Below are positions 1-8,347 of a stretch of 64,000 nt of DNA, one piece after another. Numbering within the stretch: the stretch's first letter is position 1; the number at the start of each line of letters is the position of its first letter. The stretch comes from Sepiola atlantica (lineage: Eukaryota; Mollusca; Cephalopoda; Sepiida; Sepiolidae). The stretch lies in assembly GCA_963556195.1 (NCBI GenBank), contig CAUVYP010000586.1:2294001-2358000 (forward strand), read 5' to 3'. Below the pieces are notes generated by a model. That model was not told the DNA's origin. It saw nothing but the letters and a program-made list of their open reading frames with translations, and searched no databases. Made by a program: the position numbers and the translations under genes.

Positions 1-313
1 TGCAACGAAACTTTGCAGACCGTCGCGGAGACACACGTTCTACTGAAGTACCAAGTTTCAGAAGTGCAGCTCTTGTAATGCCGGAGATATGTCGATACAA
101 ACTGAATACGCAAAACATCAACAAAATTTAGCGCGTTTTAAAGTTGATATCGCTTTTGTTTATAACTTCCACATTTATTCGAATTGTGCAACGAAACTTT
201 GCAGACAGTCGCGGATAGGCCTTTCCCACTGAAGTACCAAGTGTCAGAAGTGCAGCTCTTGTACTGCCGGAGATATGTCGATACAAACTGAATACGCAAA
301 ACATCAACAAAAT

Positions 314-499
314 TTAGCGCGTTTTAAAGTTGATATCGCTTTTGTTTATAACTTCCACATTTATTCGAATTGTGCAACGAAACTTTGCACAGATTAGCGG
401 AGTCACATTTTCTACTGAAGTACCAAGTTTCAGAAGTGCAGCTCTTGTACTGCCGGAGATATGTCGATACAAACTGAATACGCAAACTATCAACAAAAT
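314..499. repeat. Satellite monomer, class B exemplar
   Basis: Class B has the same head, middle and variable window as A but ends CGCAAACTATCAAC instead of CGCAAAACATCAAC. Throughout the window this tail is followed by a C-class head (TTAGTGCGATTT), so the tail and the next monomer's head travel together as one linked block across the monomer boundary. A subclass has CAAACTTGATACGC in place of CAAACTGAATACGC (for example at 1058 and 9243). Confidence 0.9.
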
Positions 500-685
500 T
501 TAGTGCGATTTAAAGTTGATATCGCTTTTGTTTATAACTTCACCATTCTTTTGAATTGTGCAACGAAACTTTGCAGAGATAAGCGGAGTCACATGCTCTA
601 CTGAAGTACCAAGTCTCAGAAGTGCAGCTCTTTTACTGCCGGAGATATGTCGATACAAACTGAATACGCAAAACATCAACAAAAT
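500..685. repeat. Satellite monomer, class C exemplar
   Basis: Class C starts TTAGTGCGATTTAAAG, has ACTTCACCATTCTTTTG in place of the A/B middle block, the window GCAGAGATAAGCGG then TCACATGCTCTACTG, and CTTTTACTGCCGG. This copy belongs to a subtype with AAGTCTCAG instead of AAGTTTCAG. That subtype recurs at 10173, 12963, 23193, 26727, 28029 and many times after 49045. Confidence 0.9.
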
Positions 686-871
686 TTAGCGCGTTTTAAA
701 GTGGATATCGCTTTTGTTTATAACTTCCACATTTATTCGAATTGTGCAACGAAACTTTGCAGACCGTCGCGGAGACACACGTTCTACTGAAGTACCAAGT
801 TTCAGAAGTGCAGCTCTTGTAATGCCGGAGATATGTCGATACAAACTGAATACGCAAAACATCAACTAAAT
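686..871. repeat. Satellite monomer, class D exemplar
   Basis: Class D starts TTAGCGCGTTTTAAAGTGG (TGG instead of TTG), has the A/B middle block, the window GCAGACCGTCGCGGAGACAC followed by ACGTTCTACTG, and usually CTTGTAATGCCGG. Its tail is CATCAACTAAATTTA when the next monomer is A or B and CATCAACAAAATTTA when the next is E. The retroelement inserted into a D monomer. Confidence 0.9.
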
Positions 872-1057
872 TTAGCGCGTTTTAAAGTTGATATCGCTTT
901 TGTTTATAACTTCCACATTTATTCGAATTGTGCAACGAAACTTTGCACAGATTAGCGGTATCACATTTTCTACTGAAGTACCAAGTTTCAGAAGTGCAGC
1001 TCTTGTACTGCCGGAGATATGTCGATACAAACTGAATACGCAAAACATCAACAAAAT
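872..1057. repeat. Satellite monomer, class A exemplar
   Basis: Class A starts TTAGCGCGTTTTAAAGTTG, has the middle block TTCCACATTTATTCG, the variable window GCACAGATTAGCGG followed by TCACATTTTCTACTG, the block CTTGTACTGCCGG, and the tail CGCAAAACATCAAC. This copy carries one private change in its window (GGTATC instead of GGAGTC). The window joins the upstream GTGCAA to form a perfect 7-bp dyad. Monomer starts are placed by convention at the TTA of AAATTTA. Confidence 0.9.
929..949. repeat. Dyad in class A/B monomers (exemplar)
   Basis: TGTGCAA and TTGCACA form a perfect 7-bp stem with a 7-base loop CGAAACT. It is present in nearly all A, A' and B monomers. In C, D and E the right arm is TTGCAGA, shortening the stem to five pairs. 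Confidence 0.85.
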
Positions 1058-1801
1058 TTAGCGCGTTTTAAAGTTGATATCGCTTTTGTTTATAACTTCC
1101 ACATTTATTCGAATTGTGCAACGAAACTTTGCACAGATTAGCGGAGTCACATTTTCTACTGAAGTACCAAGTTTCAGAAGTGCAGCTCTTGTACTGCCGG
1201 AGATATGTCGATACAAACTTGATACGCAAACTATCAACAAAATTTAGTGCGATTTAAAGTTGATATCGCTTTTGTTTATAACTTCACCATTCTTTTGAAT
1301 TGTGCAACGAAACTTTGCAGAGATAAGCGGAGTCACATGCTCTACTGAAGTACCAAGTTTCAGAAGTGCAGCTCTTTTACTGCCGGAGATATGTCGATAC
1401 AAACTGAATACGCAAAACATCAACAAAATTTAGCGCGTTTTAAAGTGGATATCGCTTTTGTTTATAACTTCCACATTTATTCGAATTGTGCAACGAAACT
1501 TTGCAGACCGTCGCGGAGACACACGTTCTACTGAAGTACCAAGTTTCAGAAGTGCAGCTCTTGTAATGCCGGAGATATGTCGATACAAACTGAATACGCA
1601 AAACATCAACTAAATTTAGCGCGTTTTAAAGTTGATATCGCTTTTGTTTATAACTTCCACATTTATTCGAATTGTGCAACGAAACTTTGCACAGATTAGC
1701 GGAGTCACATTTTCTACTGAAGTACCAAGTTTCAGAAGTGCAGCTCTTGTACTGCCGGAGATATGTCGATACAAACTGAATACGCAAAACATCAACAATA
1801 T

Positions 1802-1987
1802 TTAGCGCGTTTTAAAGTTGATATCGCTTTTGTTTATAACTTCCACATTTATTCGAATTGTGCAACGAAACTTTGCAGACAGTCGCGGATAGGCCTTTTC
1901 TACTGAAGTACCAAGTTTCAGAAGTGCAGCTCTTGTACTGCCGGAGATATGTCGATACAAACTGAATACGCAAAACATCAACAAAAT
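1802..1987. repeat. Satellite monomer, class E exemplar
   Basis: Class E has the A-type head and middle and the window GCAGACAGTCGCGGATAGGC followed by CTTTTCTACTG. The AGGCCT hexamer in this window is specific to E among the classes. E is followed by B in most of the window and by an A subtype with TATGTTGATAC at 29703, 31377, 34539, 36399 and 41049. Confidence 0.9.
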
Positions 1988-2917
1988 TTAGCGCGTTTTA
2001 AAGTTGATATCGCTTTTGTTTATAACTTCCACATTTATTCGAATTGTGCAACGAAACTTTGCACAGATTAGCGGAGTCACATTTTCTACTGAAGTACCAA
2101 GTTTCAGAAGTGCAGCTCTTGTACTGCCGGAGATATGTCGATACAAATTAAATACGCAAACTATCAACAAAATTTAGTGCGATTTAAAGTTGATATCGCT
2201 TTTGTTTATAACTTCACCATTCTTTTGAATTGTGCAACGAAACTTTGCAGAGATAAGCGGAGTCACATTCTCTACTGAAGTACCAAGTTTCAGAAGTGCA
2301 GCTTTTTTACTGCCGGAGATATGTCGATACAAACTGAATACGCAAAACATCAACAAAATTTAGCGCGTTTTAAAGTGGATATCGCTTTTGTTTATAACTT
2401 CCACATTTATTCGAATTGTGCAACGAAACTTTGCAGACCGTCGCGGAGACACACGTTCTACTGAAGTACCAAGTTTCAGAAGTGCAGCTCTTGTAATGCC
2501 GGAGATATGTCGATACAAACTGAATACGCAAAACATCAACTAAATTTAGCGCGTTTTAAAGTTGATATCGCTTTTGTTTATAACTTCCACATTTATTCGA
2601 ATTGTGCAACGAAACTTTGCACAGATTAGCGGAGTCACATTTTCTACTGAAGTACCAAGTTTCAGAAGTGCAGCTCTTGTACTGCCGGAGATATATCGAT
2701 ACAAACTGAATACGCAAAACATCAACAAAATTTAGCGCGTTTTAAAGTTGATATCGCTTTTGTTTATAACTTCCACATTTATTCGAATTGTGCAACGAAA
2801 CTTTGCACAGATTAGCGGAGTCACATTTTCTACTGAAGTACCAAGTTTCAGAAGTGCAGCTCTTGTACTGCCGGAGATATGTCGATACAAACTGAATACG
2901 CAAACTATCAACAAAAT

Positions 2918-3103
2918 TTAGTGCGATTTAAAGTTAGTATCGCTTTTGTTTATAACTTCACCATTCTTTAGAATTGTGCAACGAAACTTTGCAGAGATAA
3001 GCGGAGTCACATGCTCTACTGAAGTACCAAGTTTCAGAAGTGCAGCTCTTTTACTGCCGGAGATATGTCGATACAAACTGAATACGCAAAACATCAACAA
3101 AAT
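2918..3103. repeat. Satellite monomer, class C' exemplar
   Basis: C' is a C-class monomer with a modified head and middle: AAAGTTAGTATCGC instead of AAAGTTGATATCGC, and CATTCTTTAGAATTG instead of CATTCTTTTGAATTG. These two changes co-occur in essentially every copy. The copies at 10731, 13521, 15009 and 18171 also carry CTGCCCGAG. Confidence 0.88.
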
Positions 3104-3289
3104 TTAGCGCGTTTTAAAGTGGATATCGCTTTTGTTTATAACTTCCACATTTATTCGAATTGTGCAACGAAACTTTGCACAGATTAGCGGAGTCACATTT
3201 TCTACTGAAGTACCAAGTTTCAGAAGTGCAGCTCTTGTACTGCCGGAAATATGTCGATACAAACTGAATACGCAAAACATCAACAAAAT
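3104..3289. repeat. Satellite monomer, class A' exemplar
   Basis: A' has the A window but a D-type head (AAAGTGGATATC) and GGAAATATGTCG in place of GGAGATATGTCG. It follows C' and precedes E wherever I find it, so C'-A'-E is a fixed trio. The copy at 60205 keeps GGAGATATG. Confidence 0.85.
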
Positions 3290-3999
3290 TTAGCGCGTTT
3301 TAAAGTTGATATCGCTTTTGTTTATAACTTCCACATTTATTCGAATTGTGCAACGAAACTTTGCAGACAGTCGCGGATAGGCCTTTTCTACTGAAGTACC
3401 AAGTTTCAGAAGTGCAGCTCTTGTACTGCCGGAGATATGTCGATACAAACTGAATACGCAAAACATCAACAAAATTTAGCGCGTTTTAAAGTTGATATCG
3501 CTTTTGTTTATAACTTCCACATTTATTCGAATTGTGCAACGAAACTTTGCACAGATTAGCGGAGTCACATTTTCTACTGAAGTACCAAGTTTCAGAAGTG
3601 CAGCTCTTGTACTGCCGGAGATATGTCGATACAAACTGAATACGCAAACTATCAACAAAATTTAGTGCGATTTAAAGTTAGTATCGCTTTTGTTTATAAC
3701 TTCACCATTCTTTAGAATTGTGCAACGAAACTGTGCAGAGATAAGCGGAGTCACATGCTCTACTGAAGTACCAAGTTTCAGAAGTGCAGCTCTTTTACTG
3801 CCGGAGATATGTCGATACAAACTGAATACGCAAAACATCAACTAAATTTAGCGCGTTTTAAAGTGGATATCGCTTTTGTTTATAACTTCCACATTTATTC
3901 GAATTGTGCCACGAAACTTTGCAGACCGTCGCGGAGACACACGTTCTACTGAAGTACCAAGTTTCAGAAGTGCAGCTCTTGTACTGCCGGAGATATGTC

Positions 4000-4003
4000 G
4001 ATA
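4000..4003. repeat. Target-site duplication, left copy (GATA)
   Basis: GATA immediately precedes the element and is repeated at 9023-9026. An intact monomer has a single GATA here (GTCGATACAAAC). Confidence 0.88.
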
Positions 4004-4035
4004 TGTTGCATACAGGGGGGGAGAGAGAGAACTTC

Positions 4036-4041
4036 TTTATT
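4036..4041 (-). promoter_or_regulatory. Polyadenylation signal in 3' LTR
   Basis: AATAAA on the minus strand, 32 bases before the outer edge of the 3' LTR. This copy would end the element's transcript. The shorter distance to the edge than in the other LTR reflects the 26-base gap and small indels here. Confidence 0.5.
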
Positions 4042-4206
4042 ACTTCAGGCAGAAATCCTTCCGGACTGAGGCATTTCTTCAAAACCACCTCAGCCGTTCG
4101 GATCTCATCCTCTCCGGCCGAAAACAACGCGAAACGTTCACGAGAGGATTAATGGTGATTTCAATCTCTCCCCCCAGCGCCTCCGATGATACAATTTACA
4201 TGTCTA

Positions 4207-4320
4207 CTCATATTCATAATCATTTTCATTTTCATTTTCCTCTATAAGTCATTTTCATAATCATTTTACCCTATAGGTCATTTTCATAGTCATTTTCTTA
4301 ATCATTTTACTCTATAAAAT
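4207..4320. repeat. TCATTTTC-rich sub-repeats in 3' LTR
   Basis: Imperfect short tandem units built on TCATTTTCATAATCATTTTA with CTATA spacers (CTCTATAAG, CCCTATAGG, CTCTATAAA). The same patch is at 7974-8087 in the 5' LTR. Confidence 0.7.
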
Positions 4321-4389
4321 TCGTTCTTGTTTTTCTCTTTCTTTTTCTATAAATTCGGACCACAGTCCCAAAACTCCACTCATCAACTT

Positions 4390-4580
4390 ACGGCATCTCA
4401 GCCTTTTTTTCAATTACAAATCTTTTAACGGCATCTCAGGCCTTTTTCAATTACGAATCTTTTCACGGCATCTCAGCCCTCTTTCAATCACGGCCTCTCC
4501 AAGGCCACTGCCGCTTACAGCATCTCAGGCCTTTTTCAATTACGAATATTTTCACGGCATCTCAGGCCTTTTTTCATTAA
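4390..4580. repeat. ~37-bp tandem sub-repeats in 3' LTR
   Basis: Five units begin with a form of ACGGCATCTCAG (one is ACAGCATCTCAG) followed by a pyrimidine run and CAATTACGAATCTTTT. The first three are spaced 38 and 37 bases. A divergent stretch (CACGGCCTCTCC) interrupts the fourth. The arrangement repeats in the 5' LTR at 8157-8347. Confidence 0.75.
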
Positions 4581-5255
4581 ACGTCTCTTAGAATTACACG
4601 TATCTTAACGTCTTTAAAACAGTTCTCAAACAAATCTCAAATGAATCTCAAAGGTTACCTTGATTTCGTTCTCTTCCCTGGCCTGTGATACGTCTAGTCT
4701 CCGCTGGATCGTCTCGATCAAAGGAAGAAGCATGTCTCCGACAAAGGAACAAACGAGACACGGGTTTTCTTGAGGGAATATTTCACACGATTTTATTTAA
4801 TCTCAACACACCATTTTCTTACTGCTCGGTTCGGTTGTCGTCAGGAGGATTCCGGCTTCAACTATCTCACACTCGGGCTGTTTTCTTTTCTTCTGGGAAT
4901 ATCTTTTGGCGCCCCCGCAGTGGGGCCTTGCCCGTTTTCCCGGCTACATTTTCGCAACCGATCTGAACACTCTTGCTTCCAGGTACAGACTGATTTCTAA
5001 AACTAAGTTATTGTCTTTCTGTGGTCACGTGATTCTCGTTCCCACGCGCAATCTGGGGACAAAACGACTGACTCTGATCTCTGACTCAAAGGTCACGTCA
5101 GGTTTTTCCAGATTTGTTATGACTGTTCCTAGATCAAACACTTCTCTGACTCATTTCTGAGTCCAGAACAAAACCTATTTTTCGAATAACAAAACTAGCT
5201 AGTTGCTACTGGTTAATCTACCCGTTTGAAATACAGGGCCCGTCATAATATAACA

Positions 5256-5269
5256 CTCTTCTCCACCTT
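5256..5269 (-). promoter_or_regulatory. Polypurine tract
   Basis: On the minus strand the 14 bases directly before the 3' LTR read AAGGTGGAGAAGAG, purine except for one T, and abut TGTTATATTATG. This is the expected place and composition of a plus-strand primer for reverse transcription, and it supports the minus-strand orientation. Confidence 0.75.
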
Positions 5270-5328
5270 ATCTTTCAAAATTTCTTCCCGGAAGAAATTT
5301 ACACAAATATCCAAATCCATCACCAACA

Positions 5329-5347
5329 TTTTTTTTTTTTTTTTTTT
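5329..5347. repeat. Poly-T run
   Basis: Nineteen consecutive T within the internal region, near the 3' LTR. Confidence 0.9.
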
Positions 5348-6499
5348 AAATACACACGCACATATTCATCTAATCATCGGTACACGACCGATTGTTGATC
5401 GGGCGTATTGCCGCGATATGGGGGCACAAGGGCAGAAACCCCTTTCCTTAACCTGTGGACTTAAATGGTCAGCCTCTCAAAATTACAAAGGGTACCGTTT
5501 TCCTACCACTGTCTAATCTGGACCATATACTTCGAGCATCCCAGTGCCCCGGCGCAAACGTCCGCGAACAATCGCCCATGTCTCTAGCTCCCAGCCCTGT
5601 TCATTAAACGTGGAGGACCCCATCCCATGGATCTATCTAGTCGATACGGTATTGAGCGAAATGTCACATCGAATCATCTCTGCTCCCGGAACACGCCGAA
5701 TGACCAAAAACTAGGCCCAACCTATAATCTTACAATTAAATCCAATTTACACCCGGTACCTCTTTTTTTTTTAAAATCGATCCCCATGGTTCTATCCGCC
5801 CGCGACGCGCGCGCCCGAGTCACACCACACCCCAGCTTAACTCCATCCCCACTGGTGTTGAGCAGACACCAATTCTATGCGTTCCCTTCCCGTGTCCTTA
5901 TCTATGCGGTGAGGGGGTGGGGTATCTTCGCAGCACACTCGTCGGCAAACATCCAAAATCCACAAAAAAAATTTGGGACCACAATTTCAAAGCTTAACAT
6001 TTCACACAACTTTCACACACTCTATCGGCGCAGTTGGGCACACCTGGGTCACAAAAACAACAATTTCCATAACTGACCACCTTCCTTTTCTCGTGGTCCC
6101 ACAGAATGACCATATCACCGTCATTGCTCCCGTTCGCAATTTTAACGTATGCAGGCTTTACCAAAAGCCTCGCCACTAACCCATGGTTGCTCTATAAAGA
6201 GAGCATACGAGCAAACGCCGGGAATCCCTCATTGACTTTCCAAGCCTGTACATACTCTGTACACGGGGATTTTTCCCGATAAGATCAACCCTGTCCAAGG
6301 GTTTCCGCGATCCGACCCAGGCCCACTCTGGCTGCCACCAGCTGCCCGAACCTAATCAACTCAATTCGCCCGGCTGACCCACGTAACATTCAATTTAAAA
6401 ACTGTTTTTTTTTTTTCAATTACATTTTTAAATTTCTCCATCCTCTAAATGGTAAGATCTCATTCACTCAAACATTGAAGACCCGGAATCCTCCATGTA

Positions 6500-6558
6500 A
6501 CAAATACATCAAAATACATCAAAAAACATCAAAAAACATCAAAAAAAAAAAAAAAAAA
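6500..6558. repeat. ACATCAAAAA short repeats and poly-A
   Basis: Four units of about 10 bases (ACATCAAAAT/ACATCAAAAA) run into 18 consecutive A. Confidence 0.85.
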
Positions 6559-6770
6559 TAAAATTCATTCCACCCAACAACAACAAAAAAATAAAACCAA
6601 AACCGACAGAACCAATGGAGAACATATCTCCACAACACAATACAATACAATTCACCACAGCGGGCCGACATCCGCCAAGCTCCGGCCCGGGCGCCACCAG
6701 ATCGCCCGTCGCCGCTGTCGTCGCCATTTTTCTGCCACCTTCATAGCGGTTTCCAAGGCCCACGGGCGCC

Positions 6771-6801
<31 letters not shown>
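6771..6801. repeat. (CT)n microsatellite
   Basis: A near-perfect CT dinucleotide run of about 30 bases that opens a pyrimidine-rich stretch extending to about 7610. Confidence 0.9.
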
Positions 6802-7010
6802 CCTTCCTTTCTAACAGGCATATTCTGCCTCGCGCGCACATTTTTTTTTTTTTTAACAATCTCTTTTAACATTTCACTTCTTCCTCTCTCTCTCTTTTTG
6901 ATTGCATACCTCCCTCGTTTCTCCTTTTTCTTTCTTTTTTCGCCCGTCACCGCCCTTCGCCTTCGTCCCCCCCACCAACACAAACCAGAAAAAAAAACAA
7001 AACTACAGTA

Positions 7011-7376
7011 ACAAATTCTTAAAACACAATACACAAAAAAACATAATTACGGCAAATCGTCCTTTTCTTTCTAACTAGAATGTACTTTTCTTAACAAAAT
7101 GTGTCTTTCTTTTTTTTTTTCTTTCTTTTTTGTGAATCTTAGCAACAAATTCTTAAAACACAATACCAAAAAAACATAATTACGGCAAATCGTCCTTTTC
7201 TTTCTAACTAGAATGTACTTTTCTTAACAAAATGTGTCTTTCTTTTTTTTTTTCTTTCTTTTTTGTGAATCTTAGCAACAAATTCTTAAAACACAACACA
7301 AAAAAACATAATTACGGCAAATCGTCCTTTTCTTTCTAACTAGAATGTACTTTTCTTAACAAAATGTGTCTTTCTC
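7011..7376. repeat. ~133-bp tandem repeat, about 2.7 copies
   Basis: ACAAATTCTTAAAACACAA starts at 7011, 7145 and 7278, giving periods of 134 and 133. Each unit continues through ATTACGGCAAATCGTCC and CTAGAATGTACTTTTC to a poly-T/CTTT tract, and the third unit is incomplete. The degraded TGTGAATCTTA at 7467 may be the end of a further copy. The array lies 370-740 bases after the 5' LTR in the element's leader. Confidence 0.88.
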
Positions 7377-7720
7377 TTCCTTTTTTTTTTTTTCTTTTTT
7401 TATTTTAATCTAATAATTGTGTGTGCGTGCGTTTTTTCTTTCTTTCTTTCTTTTTTTTTTTTTTTTGTGAATCTTAACAATGTCTCCCTCGTGTCTCGTT
7501 CCTTTTTTTTTTTCTTTTTCTATTACTTTAACTTCGTAAGAGTTCCTTTTTTTTTTTTTTCTTCTTCCCTTTCAAACTTTATCTATTCAACATAAAAATT
7601 ACGAGGTGCTCACTGTTCGATGGCATCACTCTCTCTCTCTCCGTCTTCGCTTGTCTCTGGACCCCAAGATTTCTGTTGTGGCGGCGCGGTTAGTCTCAAC
7701 CTATTTCTTGTGGAAATAGC

Positions 7721-7735
7721 AGGACACGGCAGCCA
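7721..7735 (-). promoter_or_regulatory. Candidate primer-binding site (weak)
   Basis: On the minus strand TGGCTGCCGTGTCCT starts 12 bases after the 5' LTR ends. It begins TGG, complementary to a tRNA CCA end. The offset is larger than usual and I cannot match it to a specific tRNA, so this is tentative. Confidence 0.3.
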
Positions 7736-7803
7736 AAACAAGGCATATGTTGCATTACATGCATCAAGACGTAACGTGCAGCAAGGGGGGGAGAGAGAGA
7801 TTC

Positions 7804-7809
7804 TTTATT
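7804..7809 (-). promoter_or_regulatory. Polyadenylation signal in 5' LTR
   Basis: TTTATT on the plus strand is AATAAA on the minus strand, about 57 bases before the LTR's 3' edge. The same motif is in the other LTR, fitting an R region followed by a short U5. Confidence 0.5.
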
Positions 7810-7973
7810 ACCTCAGCAGAAATCCTTCCGGACTGAGGCATTTCTTCAAAACCACCTCAGCCGTTCGGATCTCATCCTCTCCGGCCGAAAACAACGCGAA
7901 ACGTTCACGAGAGGATTAATGGTGATTTCAATCTCTCCCCCCAGCGCCTCCGATGATACAATTTACATGTCTA

Positions 7974-8087
7974 CTCATATTCATAATCATTTTCATTTTC
8001 ATTTTCCTCTATAAGTCATTTTCATAATCATTTTACCCTATAGGTCATTTTCATAGTCATTTTCTTAATCATTTTACTCTATAAAAT
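7974..8087. repeat. TCATTTTC-rich sub-repeats in 5' LTR
   Basis: Counterpart of 4207-4320, apparently identical. It includes the TATA candidate at its end. Confidence 0.7.
8078..8087 (-). promoter_or_regulatory. Possible TATA box of 5' LTR
   Basis: Minus strand ATTTTATAGA lies inside the 5' LTR, about 270 bases before AATAAA, a plausible U3/R arrangement. A second AT-rich match (AATTTATAGA) lies about 30 bases earlier in the transcription direction. There is no experimental or comparative support. Confidence 0.25.
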
Positions 8088-8156
8088 TCGTTCTTGTTTT
8101 TCTCTTTCTTTTTCTATAAATTCGGACCACAGTCCCAAAACTCCACTCATCAACTT

Positions 8157-8347
8157 ACGGCATCTCAGCCTTTTTTTCAATTACAAATCTTTTAACGGCA
8201 TCTCAGGCCTTTTTCAATTACGAATCTTTTCACGGCATCTCAGCCCTCTTTCAATCATGGCCTCTCCAAAGCCACTGCCGCTTACAGCATCTCAGGCCTT
8301 TTTCAATTACGAATATTTTCACGGCATCTCAGGCCTTTTTTCATTAA
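8157..8347. repeat. ~37-bp tandem sub-repeats in 5' LTR
   Basis: Counterpart of 4390-4580, differing by CATGG for CACGG and CAAAGCC for CAAGGCC. Conservation of the unit number in both LTRs shows the sub-repeats predate this insertion. Confidence 0.75.

Larger units (their letters stand above)
1..4003. repeat. 186-bp satellite array, left segment
   Basis: Head-to-tail 186-bp monomers fill this segment: a partial D monomer (1-127), 20 complete monomers starting at 128 and every 186 bases after it, and the first 156 bases of a D monomer (3848-4003) cut by the retroelement. Class order from 128 is E B C D A B C D A E B C D A B C' A' E B C' D. Every monomer has the constant blocks TTTAAAGT, ATCGCTTTTGTTTATA and GTGCAACGAAACT. 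There are no net insertions or deletions between 128 and 3848. Unlike the right segment, I see no adjacent pair of large duplicated blocks, but 4 kb is short for that. No gene is present. Confidence 0.98.
4004..5255 (-). repeat. 3' LTR of the retroelement (1,252 bp)
   Basis: This is the downstream LTR in the minus-strand orientation, adjoining the polypurine tract. It lacks 26 bases present in the 5' LTR between the terminal TGTTGCA (plus strand) and the run of seven Gs: the connector is only TACA (4011-4014), against 30 bases at 7755-7784. The low substitution count relative to the 5' LTR points to a fairly recent insertion. No mutation rate is available to date it. Confidence 0.88.
5256..7747 (-). 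other. Retroelement internal region, non-coding
   Basis: The 2,492 bases between the LTRs hold no frame I can relate to gag, pol or env. The longest frames (for example 5627-6076 plus, 149 codons, and 6539-6859 minus, 106 codons) are low-complexity or have unremarkable composition and lack recognisable motifs. From about 5256 to 6480 the sequence is complex but unrecognised. From about 6500 to 7610 it becomes poly-A/T, CT-rich and tandemly repeated. In the element's orientation this low-complexity part is the leader after the 5' LTR and is purine-rich on the transcript strand. Confidence 0.75.

Noticed and set aside
128..310. The repeated ~60-codon minus-strand ORFs as a protein family
   Set aside because: They recur in every monomer only because the unit is a multiple of three. 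Most begin at TTG rather than ATG, the class windows change residues without any conservative pattern, several copies carry in-frame stops, and there is no start context, domain or splice structure.
4685..4966. 93-codon frame in the 3' LTR, repeated at 8452-8733
   Set aside because: It is duplicated only because LTRs are duplicated. It runs opposite to the element, starts at GTG and has no recognisable domain.
5627..6076. 149-codon plus-strand frame inside the retroelement
   Set aside because: It is antisense to the element, ATG-initiated but with no recognised motif, and of a length plausible by chance in this composition. I found no gag, RT or integrase residues in any frame.
6539..7034. 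Minus-strand frames of 106 and 97 codons in the leader
   Set aside because: They encode runs of K, E, R, F and G from poly-A/T and CT repeats, a low-complexity artefact.
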